The position numbers and the translations under genes were made by a program. Shown piece after piece: positions 45,324 to 54,866 of a stretch of 64,000 nt of DNA. Within the stretch, counting starts at the first letter, position 1, and every line of letters begins with the position of its first letter. The notes under the pieces were generated by a model. It saw only the letters and a program-made list of their open reading frames with translations. It made no database searches and was not told the DNA's origin. Source of the DNA: JADGHX01 sp963837755 (GTDB taxonomy: Bacteria; Pseudomonadota; Gammaproteobacteria; Steroidobacterales; Steroidobacteraceae); the NCBI GenBank assembly GCA_963837755.1, contig CAWIOP010000001.1, positions 1,922,001 through 1,986,000 of the forward strand, written 5' to 3'.

Positions 45324-48300
45324 CTACGCGCGCGCCTCGACGCGGGCCTTCTCGAGCTGCTCGCCGAGGCGCTTCTCGGAAACGCGCAGCACCGTGCGCA
45401 TTTCCTGAGCGAACAGTGAGACGCGAAACTCCTCGATCATCCAGCGCAACTGCTGCAACTCGGGGCGCGGTCGTGACAGCGGCGCTTCGGCCGTCATGGC
45501 GCTCAGTGCCTTGGCAAACGGCGTGACGCGCGCGGCAAGCTCCGCGTCTCGCTTCACATCGCCGGGCAAGCGCTCGATGCGGCGGCGAATGGCTTTCAGG
45601 TAGCGCGGAAAATGCGCGAGCCAGTCGCCTGGCGTGGATTCGATGAAGTCGGGCGGCAGCAGTGCCGACAGCTCCGCGTCGATGGTGGCAGCGGCCGCCG
45701 GCGCGATGGCGCGGACGCCGTCGAGGCTGGCGCGAACCTGCCGCCATTCCGTGAGAATTTCCGACACCGACGCGGCGAGCTCGTCCGCCACGTCCGCGAA
45801 ATCGCCGCGCCGGGATTCCAGCAGCGCTTCGAACGCCTCACGCGAGCGCGGCAGCGGCGCCTCATCCGGCAGAAAGCACTCACGAGCCGCGCGCCACGTG
45901 AGGGCTTGCGGCAACGGTTGTGAGAGCGAGAGGCCGGAGCTCAGGAGCACGAGCTCGCGGTTGCCGCCGAGACGCTGAGTGACGTACTTCACCTGCTGCG
46001 GCAGCGCGAGCAGCGCGAGCCGTGTGAGTCCGCGGCGGGAGATGGCATCGGCCTCGAAAGGCGTGCGCGCTTCGAAGATCGCGACCCCGGCGCCACGAAC
46101 CCGAACGGCCGGGTAAACGCGAAACCGCAGCCCGTTGCGCTCGATGTCCAGGCTTTCCGGCAAGTCGCCAAAGGTCCACTCACGATATTCGACAGGCTTC
46201 GCCTCTCTCGGCGCTGGGCCCGCGCGGTCTTTGCCTGCAGACTCCGATGCGCGCAGCTGGCGACGAATCGCCAGCAGGTCGCGGCCTTCCGCGATCACCT
46301 CATTGTTCACGTCGACCACGCGGATGTTCAGGCGCAGGTAGTCGGGCAATGGCAGCGCCGCAAGCTGCGACGCAGAGAGCGTCTCGCCCGCGCGGCGCGT
46401 GACGACTTGTGCGAGCCACTCATGAAACGGCGGCAGCGAGTTATCCGACGCCCCGGGCAAGTCAGCCAGAATCGCGCGCGCTGAATCCGGCACGGGCACG
46501 AACAGCTTGCGCAGCGGCTTCGGCAGCGCTCGCAGCAGCTCGGTGAGTTTTTCCAGCCGCATGCCTGGCACGAGCCACGCGAGCCGCTCGGCATCCAGCA
46601 GGTCCACGAGCGGCTCCGGCACTATGAGAGTGACGCCGTCGTCCGCCAGCGTAGGCTCGAACTTGTAGAGAAGCGGCAGTTCGTTGCCACCAACCTCCAG
46701 CGAGTCCGGGAAGTGCTCCGCGCCCGCTTCAGGCGCCTCACGTTCCATGACGTCCGCGCGAGTCATGTAGAGGATGCGGGGGTCGCGCCGCTCGGCCTTC
46801 ACGCGCCAACTCTCGAACGCAGAAACTGTGCTCACGCCCTGGGGTATGCGGGCCGTGTAGAAGCTCACGAGTGCCGTCTCATCCACAACGATGTCGCGAC
46901 GACGAATGCGTGCTTCGAGCTGCTCCACTTCGGCAATCAGCTTGCGATTGGCTGCCAGAAACTCGCCGCTCACTTCGCCGTGGCCCGCGACAAGCGCCTC
47001 GCGCACGAAAATTTCGCGTGCCTCCACCGGAGCGATGTTCGCGTAGTTCACACGGCGGCGCGACGCGAGCGTTAGCCCGTAAAGCGTGACGGTTTCATAG
47101 GCGGACACGAAGCCGCGCGACCGCACCCAATGCGGCTCGGTGTAAATGCGTTTCACGAGGTGGGATGCGGCGGATTCGATCCATCCCGGGTCCACGGCCG
47201 CGACCATGCGCGCGTAGACGCGCGCCGTCTCCAACATGCTGCCTGCGACAATCCAGCGTGGCCGCTTCGACGCGAGCGGCGTGCCGGGTGCGATCACGAA
47301 CCGCAGGCCGCGTGGGCCTGTGTACTCGCGTTTGTCTTCGAGGCTGCCGATCGAACCTGGAAATCCCGTGAGAATGGCCTGATGCAGCTCCGCGTAGCTT
47401 GCCGGCACCTCGTTCGGGCGCACCTTCAGCTCGCTCACGGAGTCTGCTAGTTGCGCGTGCAGATCGCTCCACTCGCGCATGCGCATGTAGGACAGGAAGT
47501 GCTCCTTGCACCACTTGCGCAGCTGGTTGCCGCTGAGCGCGGCGGACTGCTCGCCGTACGCACGCCACAGGTTCAGCACGGTCATGAAATCCGAGCGGGC
47601 GTCGCTGAACGTCGCATGCATCTGGGCGGCGTGCTGTTGCGCTTCCTGCGGGCGTTCGCGCGGGTCCTGCACTTCCAGGAACGCGGCGATCACGAGCATC
47701 TCGGTGAGGCAATTGCGCTTCGTCGCGGCCAGCAGCATGCGGCCGAGGCGCGGGTCTACGGGAATGCCGGCGATCTGTTCGCCGAGGCTCGTCACGCGCC
47801 GCGCGTCGTCCATGGCCTTCAGCTCTTGCAGAAGGCGCACGCCGTCGTTCACGAGGCGCGTGTCGGGCGGGTCGAGGAATGGAAACTCGCCGGGCTCGCC
47901 GAGCCCGAGCACGGCCATACGCAGGATCACGCTCGCCAGGTTCGTGCGCAGCACCTCGGGCGGCGTGAAGTTTTCCCGCAGGCCGTAGTCTTCTTCGGAG
48001 TAGAGGCGAATGCAGATGCCTTCCGCCTCGCGCCCGCAGCGGCCCTTGCGCTGCTCGGCGCTCGCCTTCGAGATGCGCTCCGTGGGCAGCCGCTGCACTT
48101 TCGCGCGCACGCTGTAGCGGCTGATGCGCGCAAGCCCCGAATCGACGACGAAGCGAATGCCGGGCACGGTGAGAGAGGTTTCCGCCACGTTTGTGGCGAG
48201 CACCACGCGGCGCTCGCCGTGCGTTTCGAAAACGCGGTCCTGCTCGCGTGCCGAGAGCCGCGAGAAAAGCGGCAGGATCTGCGTGTTGTGCAGCTTCGCG

Positions 48301-49097
48301 TCCTCCAGCGCGTTGGCGGCCTCGCGAATCTGCTTCTCGCCCGGCAGGAACACGAGCGTGTCCCCGCGGATGCCGCGCGAGCTTTCGTCGAGCTCACGAA
48401 CGGCCTGCACGATGCCTTCCGGTAGCGACAGCTCCGCGGTGTCCTCATCCTCGCCTTCGGCGATGAGGGGGCGATAGCGCACTTCAACGGGATAGCTTCG
48501 GCCGGAGACCTCGATGATCGGCGCCCCGCCGAAGAAGGCCGAAAACTGCGCGGGGTTGATCGTGGCGGAGGTGACGATCACCCGCAGTTCCGGCCGCGCG
48601 GGCAGCAGCTGCTTCAGCACGCCCAGGATGAGGTCGATGTTGAGGCTGCGCTCGTGCGCCTCGTCCACGATGAGCGTGTCGTAGCGGCGCAGGTGGCGGT
48701 CGCTCTCCAGCTCCTTGAGCAGGATGCCGTCCGTCATCAGCTTCACGAGCGTGCCGCGGCTCGTGCGGTCGTTGAAGCGAACCTTGTAGCCCACGGCGGC
48801 GCCCACGCGGGTGCCCGTCTCGTATGCGAGCCGGTTCGCCAGCGCGCGGGCTGCGAGCCGGCGCGGCTGCGTGTGCCCGATGACGCCGGCCCTGCCCCGG
48901 CCCGCTTCCAGGCACAGCTTGGGCAGCTGCGTGGTCTTGCCCGAGCCCGTGGCGCCGCAGACGATCAGCACCTGGTGCCGGTTCAGCGCTTCGAGAATCT
49001 CACCCCGGTGCGCGGTGATGGGCAGGGCGGGGTCGTATTCGAGCTTGAGTTGAGCGGCGGCCGCGGGTGCGCGGAGGCGGCCGGAAGGCGTGGACAT
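45324..49097 (-). CDS. hrpA: ATP-dependent RNA helicase HrpA (DEAH box)
   Basis: A 1257-residue DEAH-box helicase. Walker A is CGATGSGKTTQLPK (47-60), then TQPRRLAARA, the DEAH box LIVDEAHERSLNIDLILG, SATIN, FLPGEKQIREAA, TNVAETSLTVPGIRFVVDSG and QRKGRCGREAEGICIRLY. Long HrpA-specific C-terminal regions follow, ending in a charged helix (LRVSEKRLGEQLEKARVEARA). Length and order match Proteobacterial HrpA, which resolves stalled ribosomes and processes mRNA. Single intact frame. Confidence 0.97.
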   Translation of the reverse strand: MSTPSGRLRAPAAAAQLKLEYDPALPITAHRGEILEALNRHQVLIVCGATGSGKTTQLPKLCLEAGRGRAGVIGHTQPRRLAARALANRLAYETGTRVGAAVGYKVRFNDRTSRGTLVKLMTDGILLKELESDRHLRRYDTLIVDEAHERSLNIDLILGVLKQLLPARPELRVIVTSATINPAQFSAFFGGAPIIEVSGRSYPVEVRYRPLIAEGEDEDTAELSLPEGIVQAVRELDESSRGIRGDTLVFLPGEKQIREAANALEDAKLHNTQILPLFSRLSAREQDRVFETHGERRVVLATNVAETSLTVPGIRFVVDSGLARISRYSVRAKVQRLPTERISKASAEQRKGRCGREAEGICIRLYSEEDYGLRENFTPPEVLRTNLASVILRMAVLGLGEPGEFPFLDPPDTRLVNDGVRLLQELKAMDDARRVTSLGEQIAGIPVDPRLGRMLLAATKRNCLTEMLVIAAFLEVQDPRERPQEAQQHAAQMHATFSDARSDFMTVLNLWRAYGEQSAALSGNQLRKWCKEHFLSYMRMREWSDLHAQLADSVSELKVRPNEVPASYAELHQAILTGFPGSIGSLEDKREYTGPRGLRFVIAPGTPLASKRPRWIVAGSMLETARVYARMVAAVDPGWIESAASHLVKRIYTEPHWVRSRGFVSAYETVTLYGLTLASRRRVNYANIAPVEAREIFVREALVAGHGEVSGEFLAANRKLIAEVEQLEARIRRRDIVVDETALVSFYTARIPQGVSTVSAFESWRVKAERRDPRILYMTRADVMEREAPEAGAEHFPDSLEVGGNELPLLYKFEPTLADDGVTLIVPEPLVDLLDAERLAWLVPGMRLEKLTELLRALPKPLRKLFVPVPDSARAILADLPGASDNSLPPFHEWLAQVVTRRAGETLSASQLAALPLPDYLRLNIRVVDVNNEVIAEGRDLLAIRRQLRASESAGKDRAGPAPREAKPVEYREWTFGDLPESLDIERNGLRFRVYPAVRVRGAGVAIFEARTPFEADAISRRGLTRLALLALPQQVKYVTQRLGGNRELVLLSSGLSLSQPLPQALTWRAARECFLPDEAPLPRSREAFEALLESRRGDFADVADELAASVSEILTEWRQVRASLDGVRAIAPAAAATIDAELSALLPPDFIESTPGDWLAHFPRYLKAIRRRIERLPGDVKRDAELAARVTPFAKALSAMTAEAPLSRPRPELQQLRWMIEEFRVSLFAQEMRTVLRVSEKRLGEQLEKARVEARA

Positions 49098-49143
49098 GCG
49101 CGAAGTGTAGAGACTGCCCGCGCGTCAGGCCATCCGTTGCGAG

Positions 49144-50586
49144 TCAGGGCTTGGCCGAGCCTGCATTCCCCGCTGCGCTCCTGAGCGCGCGGAAGTCCAC
49201 CTCGCTGTCCGCCGCCAGCCAGACGAGCGACGTCCACGCCGCCACGTTCTGCGCAAGCGCGGCCGGGTCGACCTTGTCGAGCGTGTCGTTGGCGGTGTGG
49301 TGAATGTCGAAGTACTTCATGCCGTCCTGGTTCAGCAAGAATACCGGCACGCCGAGCTGCTCGAGCGGGCCGACGTCCGCGCCACCCTCGCCGGGCGGAA
49401 CGCGCGAGGGCACCACTGCGAGGGGAGCGAGCACGCGCGTGAGCGTCACGCCGAATGGGCTCGCCAGAGCGCCTTCCGGCAGGCTCACGGAATAGACGCG
49501 GTCGGCGCCGAAGTCGCTTTCACCCGCGAGGATGTGCGTACCGATCTCGGCCTTGTGCTCCCGGGGATACGTGAGGCGACCCAGCGGAACCTCGCCGGGC
49601 TGCGAGACTTCCTCGGAGCCGAAGAACACGACTCGCACCGTTCGCTTCGGCTTGCGCGGCGCCTGCGCGATGAGCTTCGCGGTGCCGGTGATGATGGCGA
49701 GGCCCGCAGCGTCGTCGATGGCGCCGGTGCCGAGGTCCCAGCTGTCCAGGTGCGCGCCGAGCAGCAGCACTTCACCGGGGCGCTCGCTGCCGCGGATGTC
49801 CGCGATGACGTTCTGCGAGGTGGCATTGGGCACGTACGACGCGGTCGAGCTGAGTTTGACCCTTACTTTTTCGCGAAAGCTTGCCAGGCGCTCGATCTGC
49901 TGCGAGTCCGCCTCTGAAATCGCAAACGAGGGAATGGCCACGCGCGCGCCGTCGTAGCGGGCCGCACCGGCATGCGCGAAGCGCTCGCCACCGGTGGCCA
50001 GAGAGCGAAGCAGATATCCGATGGCTCCGTGCCGGGCCGCTTCCGTGGGCCCGTCGCGGCGTGCCGCGCCCGCCTCACCGTAGCCCGACCCGTCCTGGGT
50101 GGCCGGCATCGGCCGCGTCACCAGCGCGATCTTGCCGGCGAGCGAGCCGGGCGCAGCCGCTTTCAGGTCGTCGAACGTCGCGAACAGCACCACCTCGCCT
50201 TCGATGCCGGCCGCAGGCGTGGGCGGCGACCCGCCGAGCGCCGCGGCGACGATGGGCTGCGGCGAGGGCGCCGTGATCTCCACGCGTTCGGCGCCGCGCA
50301 CCCACGACGTCATGGGAAAGCTCTCGATGCGGACATTCTCGAACCCGAGCGCTTTGAGCTTCTTCGCGGACCACTCCGCCGCCGCGCGCTCGGCGGCCGA
50401 GCCGGCCGGGCGCGGCCCGATGCGCGTGGTGAGCTCGCTGACGATGTCCCACGCGACGGACTCGCCGCGCAGGGCCTTGTCGCGCAGCTCGCTGGCGATG
50501 GCTTCTGAAGAGGTGTCTGCGCTCCAGGCCGACGCCGCGGCGAGCGAAAGGGCGCTGAACGAAAGAAACAGGGAGATTCGGTTCAT
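49144..50586 (-). CDS. Exported M28-family metallopeptidase
   Basis: A 480-residue zinc peptidase with a signal peptide (ISLFLSFSALSLAAASAWSA). A protease-associated insert lies at about 120-250. The M28 catalytic core has LLGAHLDSWDLGTGAIDDAAG (first His and bridging Asp), VVFFGSEEVSQPG (Glu pair) and KYFDIHHTANDTLDKVDP (last His). Family members are aminopeptidases or carboxypeptidases in periplasm or medium. The longer frame upstream of 50586 lacks a signal-like start. Confidence 0.93.
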   Translation of the reverse strand: MNRISLFLSFSALSLAAASAWSADTSSEAIASELRDKALRGESVAWDIVSELTTRIGPRPAGSAAERAAAEWSAKKLKALGFENVRIESFPMTSWVRGAERVEITAPSPQPIVAAALGGSPPTPAAGIEGEVVLFATFDDLKAAAPGSLAGKIALVTRPMPATQDGSGYGEAGAARRDGPTEAARHGAIGYLLRSLATGGERFAHAGAARYDGARVAIPSFAISEADSQQIERLASFREKVRVKLSSTASYVPNATSQNVIADIRGSERPGEVLLLGAHLDSWDLGTGAIDDAAGLAIITGTAKLIAQAPRKPKRTVRVVFFGSEEVSQPGEVPLGRLTYPREHKAEIGTHILAGESDFGADRVYSVSLPEGALASPFGVTLTRVLAPLAVVPSRVPPGEGGADVGPLEQLGVPVFLLNQDGMKYFDIHHTANDTLDKVDPAALAQNVAAWTSLVWLAADSEVDFRALRSAAGNAGSAKP

Positions 50587-50770
50587 GGAGCGAAAGGTTC
50601 CTGCGCGCGAATGCGTGTGCGAATTGTATTTCACCGGGCACGGGTAACAGTGCATGGCGTGCGACGCATGGTGAGCACCGGGCGGCGAACGGCGCGCGGC
50701 TCACGGGCATGGGCCGCGATGTGAAGACGGTCAGCCCCGCACAGTCGATTGAAGTCATAATCGCGGATCA

Positions 50771-52408
50771 ATGACCACGCGCGATCTCATCGTGCGGCAC
50801 TTTCGACAGATCGTCGTCTGGCCGCTTCAGCTCATGCCCCTGCGGCCCGGCCAGCAGGTGCAACGCCATTGGGAGGCGCTCGAAGCCATCCAGTCCGGCA
50901 ATCACTGGAAGGAAGTCGTGGAGAAGTTCGCCGATCCGGCGGAGTTCCAGGAGCGGCATTACAAGGAATTCGTCACGTTCCTGCCGTACGTGCAGCGATT
51001 CCTCTACGGATCGACCGCCGGGCAGGAGGCGTCGAACGCGCCCACACAAGGCAGCATGCGGGTGTTCCGCCGCGATGACGTAGCGCGCGTGCGCATCGTC
51101 TTCAACCCCGGCGAGGAGCCGTCGCTCTACGAGACTCAGAACGTCAGCCTCTACTTCTTCCTGGACGCCGACATTGCCATTCTCACGTTCGAGCTGCATG
51201 CGGACGACATCCCTCTCGACCGCGCGCAGGACACGCTGTTTCGCTTCGGCCGCGCCTACCCGGCGTACTGGGAGCGCAACGGCCAGGGCGGCAACTGCCC
51301 GTTTTCGGTGGAGTGGCTCGGCAAGCATGGCGAAGTGCTCGCGGCGTCAGATTTCGCGGCGCGCGCCAAATACCTCGCTTTCGTCGCGCGTAATCGCTCG
51401 CCGTGCCTCGCGCATCACTGGGACTACCTGCTGCAGCCCCTGCTGCTCGAGTACCCGGGGCAGGTGGGTCCGCTGCGCTACCGGCTGCTGGAATACAACC
51501 GCATGCCGTTCATGTCGTTCTTCGCGGTGGACGACCCTTCGCGGCTCACGCGGGCAGACTTCGTGCGCATCGGCATGGTCACGCGCCCCAGTGAGCCAGA
51601 CACCTTGCCGTATTCCTCCACCACGCTCGCGGACTTCGAGCGCGATTACTGCGACGACCGCTTCTGGGGGCGCTCGGGCGAGCGCTTCTCGGGCGACACG
51701 CGCCTCATCGTCACCGGGCAGACGTTCTCCATCATCGGCCGGCACGACGACACGTTCTTCTCCGGCTCGGTAACGGGGCTGCTCGGGCAGTTCCGGCACC
51801 AGTATTTCCTGCTGTTCCTCATCGCCCACTTCCACAAGGCCGCGCTCGTCTCCATGAGCGACGAGCTCGCGGTGGCGATGAACCGGCTCACCGTCGGCGA
51901 GACGGAATCGGTGAAGAACTTCAAGCGCACCATCCGCCAGATGATGGAAGTGTTCCTGCGTTTCACGCACCGCTACTGGTTCCACGAGGTGTCGAACCAG
52001 GCGATCGCGCGCACGCTCTTCGCGCGGCTCAGCAAATACCTCGGCAACGAAGACCTCTACCTGGAGGTGCGCAGCGAGGTGACCGACATGAACAATTACC
52101 TGGACTCCGACAGCGCGCGGCGCCAGGCGAACACCGTCCTGCGCCTCACGGTCGTCACCATCCTGGGCCTCATCGGCACCATCGCCTCGGGCCTGCTCGG
52201 CATGAACCTCATCGACGAGGCCGGCCGGCCGGTGCTGGTGCGCGTGGGCATCTTCACCCTCGTCACGGCGGCCACTGTGGCGCTCACGATGGCGACGGTG
52301 GCCCAGTCCAAGCGGCTGGCGGACGTGCTCGACGCCATTTCCGACGCCCGGCTGGGCTGGAAGTCCAAATGGCGCTCCATGCGGAGTGCCTGGAAGGCCG
52401 GGCCGTGA
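50771..52408 (+). CDS. Large protein with C-terminal CorA-like membrane domain
   Basis: A 545-residue protein. The N-terminal 370 residues are a soluble region of unknown family (VSLYFFLDADIAILTFELHAD; YCDDRFWGRSGERFSGDTRL). A long helical segment with a coiled-coil character follows (MMEVFLRFTHRYWFHEVSNQAIARTLF), then two membrane helices: LTVVTILGLIGTIASGLLGMNLID and VGIFTLVTAATVALTMATV. GMN followed by a polar loop is the CorA signature. Helix order also fits the CorA-like divalent-cation channel family. Possibly an Mg2+ or related transporter with an unusual sensor half. Confidence 0.82.
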   Translation: MTTRDLIVRHFRQIVVWPLQLMPLRPGQQVQRHWEALEAIQSGNHWKEVVEKFADPAEFQERHYKEFVTFLPYVQRFLYGSTAGQEASNAPTQGSMRVFRRDDVARVRIVFNPGEEPSLYETQNVSLYFFLDADIAILTFELHADDIPLDRAQDTLFRFGRAYPAYWERNGQGGNCPFSVEWLGKHGEVLAASDFAARAKYLAFVARNRSPCLAHHWDYLLQPLLLEYPGQVGPLRYRLLEYNRMPFMSFFAVDDPSRLTRADFVRIGMVTRPSEPDTLPYSSTTLADFERDYCDDRFWGRSGERFSGDTRLIVTGQTFSIIGRHDDTFFSGSVTGLLGQFRHQYFLLFLIAHFHKAALVSMSDELAVAMNRLTVGETESVKNFKRTIRQMMEVFLRFTHRYWFHEVSNQAIARTLFARLSKYLGNEDLYLEVRSEVTDMNNYLDSDSARRQANTVLRLTVVTILGLIGTIASGLLGMNLIDEAGRPVLVRVGIFTLVTAATVALTMATVAQSKRLADVLDAISDARLGWKSKWRSMRSAWKAGP

Positions 52409-52444
52409 CGTGTGTCGTCGGGTGGGAGTAAGCTTGCCCGCCTG

Positions 52445-52723
52445 ATGGCTGCCCGACGCTCTTCGCGGATTCTTCTGAACGGCGCGTTGATTGCGATGGT
52501 GCTGGCGTACCCGGCATTCTCGTGCGCGCCGGGCGAAGGCGGCCGTCACACCAGCGCCGACGCGTCGCAAGTCGAAAAGAGCAAGAGCGAACGCGAGCGC
52601 TGCAAGCGGTCCGAAAATTCGCGCACGCCCGGCAAGGGCTGCACGGATGGGGGCGAGCGCCTCCCGCAAGACAAGCGTTCACCGCTCGACAACATTCCGC
52701 CCCTCTCGCCGCTCGTCGCCTGA
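52445..52723 (+). CDS. Small putative lipoprotein (92 aa)
   Basis: A 92-residue protein from ATG 52445: SRILLNGALIAMVLAYPAFSC is a lipoprotein-type signal ending at Cys before APGEGG, and the mature part is short, highly charged and Cys-bearing (RERCKRSENSRTPGKGCTD). It is rich in Lys, Glu and Ser and looks disordered. No family recognised. It converges with the DUF6491-like gene. Confidence 0.55.
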   Translation: MAARRSSRILLNGALIAMVLAYPAFSCAPGEGGRHTSADASQVEKSKSERERCKRSENSRTPGKGCTDGGERLPQDKRSPLDNIPPLSPLVA

Positions 52724-52806
52724 TACCGGTTCGGGGGAGTAGTGCCTGCGATTGCGCTTCTCCGAACGCCTTCGAGCGAGCCGCCGCCTGCGCAGGCACC
52801 CCACGC

Positions 52807-53313
52807 TCAATCCGGCTCCCAGCCCTGCTTCGGGCTCGCCGAGCCTTCTTTCTCCGTCCTTTTCTCGCCTTCCGGCTGCGAGTCTTTCGACTTCTCGTAG
52901 CTGTCGAGCGCCTGGGCCTCGGGCGGCTTCAGCTTGTCGAACGACTGAAGCGTGCAGCGCGTGCCGTCACTCAACAACACGCTCGAGTAGCGGTCCAGTT
53001 GCTCGAAGCCGCCGCGATTCACGAACGCCAGGCGCGTGGCGAAGTTGAGCCCGATGCATGGGCCCATCGTTTCCGCGCGGTAGCGCGTGCCGTCGTCCGC
53101 CACAACGAGGATGGTGTGGTCGTTCGGAGCGGACCAATTCCTGATACGGAATCTTGGCAACTGCGCGTTGCGGTCGGCGACCACGTAGGCGGGCTTCGAG
53201 GCGGTGTCGGCCGGCTTGCCGGCGGGGCTCGAAGCACAGGCCGACAGGGCGAGCACGCCTGCCGTGAGGCTACCGAGCACCGCGACCACGACGCCAAGTG
53301 AATGATTCTTCAT
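52807..53313 (-). CDS. DUF6491-like lipoprotein
   Basis: A 168-residue protein with lipobox LALSAC near residue 26. The core NAQLPRFRIRNWSAPNDHTILVVADDGTRYRAETMGPCIGLNFATRLAFVN matches the DUF6491 pattern, including two Cys residues (GPCIGL and GTRCTLQSF) that probably pair. It ends in a charged disordered tail. Function unknown. GAGGG is 7 bases or more before the ATG. Confidence 0.8.
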   Translation of the reverse strand: MKNHSLGVVVAVLGSLTAGVLALSACASSPAGKPADTASKPAYVVADRNAQLPRFRIRNWSAPNDHTILVVADDGTRYRAETMGPCIGLNFATRLAFVNRGGFEQLDRYSSVLLSDGTRCTLQSFDKLKPPEAQALDSYEKSKDSQPEGEKRTEKEGSASPKQGWEPD

Positions 53314-53532
53314 GACCTGACCCTCAATGGCCCGAGAAACACGGGCCGGTGCACAGCTTTGAACCGGGCGCCGTGCCGCCGGTTCCGGCATCGCACGCGT
53401 CGCTGCCACAGTCCTCCACAAATCTTCGCCCCCACGCCGTAATCCAGCCCGATCGGGGCGAGGCGCGGCTTCGACACTGTGCCCCAGGGTGAGACGCGGT
53501 GTCTTCACCCACGAACAAGCGAGGATTTCATC

Positions 53533-54255
53533 ATGAGCGTCTGGACAACCAAGCTGCGTGGGCCGGCTCTTGGGCTCACCCTGGGCACGGCCCTGATCGT
53601 CGCGGGCCCGCTGCAGGCGGCCGAAAAGCAGAAGAGCTCGAAGCAGGAAAACATCGGTGTCACGAGCGGGCTGGTGATCGGCGCGTTCGCGGGCGGCCCC
53701 ATCGGCGCGATCGTCGGCGCGGCGGGCGGCGCGCTGATCGGCGAGCGGTTCCATCGCAAGGACGTGAAGACCGCCGAGCTGTCGGTGAGCCTGTCGAAGA
53801 GCGAAGCGGAAAAGAGCCGGCTGATGGCCGACCTTGCGCAGACCATGGCGCACGGTGAGCAGCTGGGCCAGACGCTGGACAAGACGCGCGACCTCGAAGC
53901 CGCCATCGGCTTCCGGACGAATGACGCCAGCCTCTGCGCGGATGACGTGGCACGCCTGCAGAAGATCGGCTCGCTGGCCGGCGCGCTGAGCCAGGTGAAG
54001 GTGCGCGTGTCGGGCTTCACCGATCCGCGCGGCTCCGAGGAATTCAACGCGGCGCTCTCGCAGCGGCGCGCGGACTCGGTGGCCGGCGTGCTCACGGCCG
54101 CGGGCGTGCCGGCGGATCGCGTCGTGATCGAGGCGCACGGCGAGCAGGCCTCGACGAGCTCCGACGGTGACCTCGAAGGCTATGCGTTCGAGCGGCGCGT
54201 GACGGTGCGCATCGAGCCGGGCTCGGGCGACTCGGCGGTGGCCTCGGCGAACTAG
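53533..54255 (+). CDS. Exported OmpA-domain protein, PdsO-like
   Basis: A 240-residue protein with a signal peptide ending near PLQAAEK. A glycine-rich stretch (GVTSGLVIGAFAGGPIGAIVGAAGGALIGERF) resembles the one in sortase-associated PdsO proteins. A short coiled coil (ELSVSLSKSEAEKSRLMADL) is followed by an OmpA-type peptidoglycan-binding domain (VRVSGFTDPRGSEEFNAALSQRRADSVAGVL; the Asp and Arg that bind diaminopimelate are present). No sortase gene is adjacent. Probably an envelope-anchoring protein. GAGG lies 8 bases before the ATG. Confidence 0.85.
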   Translation: MSVWTTKLRGPALGLTLGTALIVAGPLQAAEKQKSSKQENIGVTSGLVIGAFAGGPIGAIVGAAGGALIGERFHRKDVKTAELSVSLSKSEAEKSRLMADLAQTMAHGEQLGQTLDKTRDLEAAIGFRTNDASLCADDVARLQKIGSLAGALSQVKVRVSGFTDPRGSEEFNAALSQRRADSVAGVLTAAGVPADRVVIEAHGEQASTSSDGDLEGYAFERRVTVRIEPGSGDSAVASAN

Positions 54256-54268
54256 CGCCTCTGAACGG

Positions 54269-54298
54269 CGCCCCCTTCCAATGCGGTGGAAGGGGGCG
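54269..54298 (+). terminator. Perfect GC-rich stem-loop after the OmpA-domain gene
   Basis: CGCCCCCTTCCA (54269-54280) pairs exactly with 54287-54298 around a 6-base loop, starting 13 bases after the stop. No clear T-run follows, so it is either a terminator of the GC-rich type or an mRNA 3' stabiliser. Confidence 0.55.
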
Positions 54299-54370
54299 TC
54301 CGGCGAGGCCTGTCGATGGTCACACCGGGGGAGCCGACCGCGCCGATTGCCTCTGCTAACCTCCCCCCGC

Positions 54371-54727
54371 ATGACTTCCCGAATCATTCCGCTCTCGGCG
54401 GCGGTTCAAGCCGAGGTCTCCACGCCCAGCGCCGACCGGCTGCTTGCGGGCTCCCCAAAACATAGCGTCAGCAATTACTTCACGGACAGCACTGGCCAGT
54501 TCTTCGCCGGCCGCTGGTCGAGCACCCCGGGGAAGTGGCGCGTGCGCTACACGGAGAACGAGCTGTGCGTGATCATGGCCGGTCGCGTTGTGCTTACGGG
54601 TGATGATGGGGCAGTGAATTCCTTTGGTGCGGGCGATGCTTTCGTCATACCCGCGGGCTTCTGCGGCACCTGGGAAGTCATTGTCGACTGCACCAAAATC
54701 TACGCAATCTTCGAAAAACTCCCCTGA
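54371..54727 (+). CDS. Cupin_3-type cupin protein
   Basis: A 118-residue protein with a Cupin_3 (DUF861) plan: FFAGRWSSTPGKWRVRYTENELCVIMAGRVVLTG, then GDAFVIPAGFCGTWEV. The GTWEV turn is a hallmark of that group. Members include ureidoglycine aminohydrolase-like proteins and regulators; substrate here unknown. No signal peptide. Confidence 0.85.
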   Translation: MTSRIIPLSAAVQAEVSTPSADRLLAGSPKHSVSNYFTDSTGQFFAGRWSSTPGKWRVRYTENELCVIMAGRVVLTGDDGAVNSFGAGDAFVIPAGFCGTWEVIVDCTKIYAIFEKLP

Positions 54728-54866
54728 ATGGTGCACGGTTGCGTGAGCTTGTCGCTACAATCCGGCCCGTTTCGATTCAATTCAATGGTCTAGGTGCGGC
54801 GCGGCACATGGCACAGCTGTTGCTTTGAAACCGCCCGATCTACATCGCTGATAACTCGGAGGGTCC

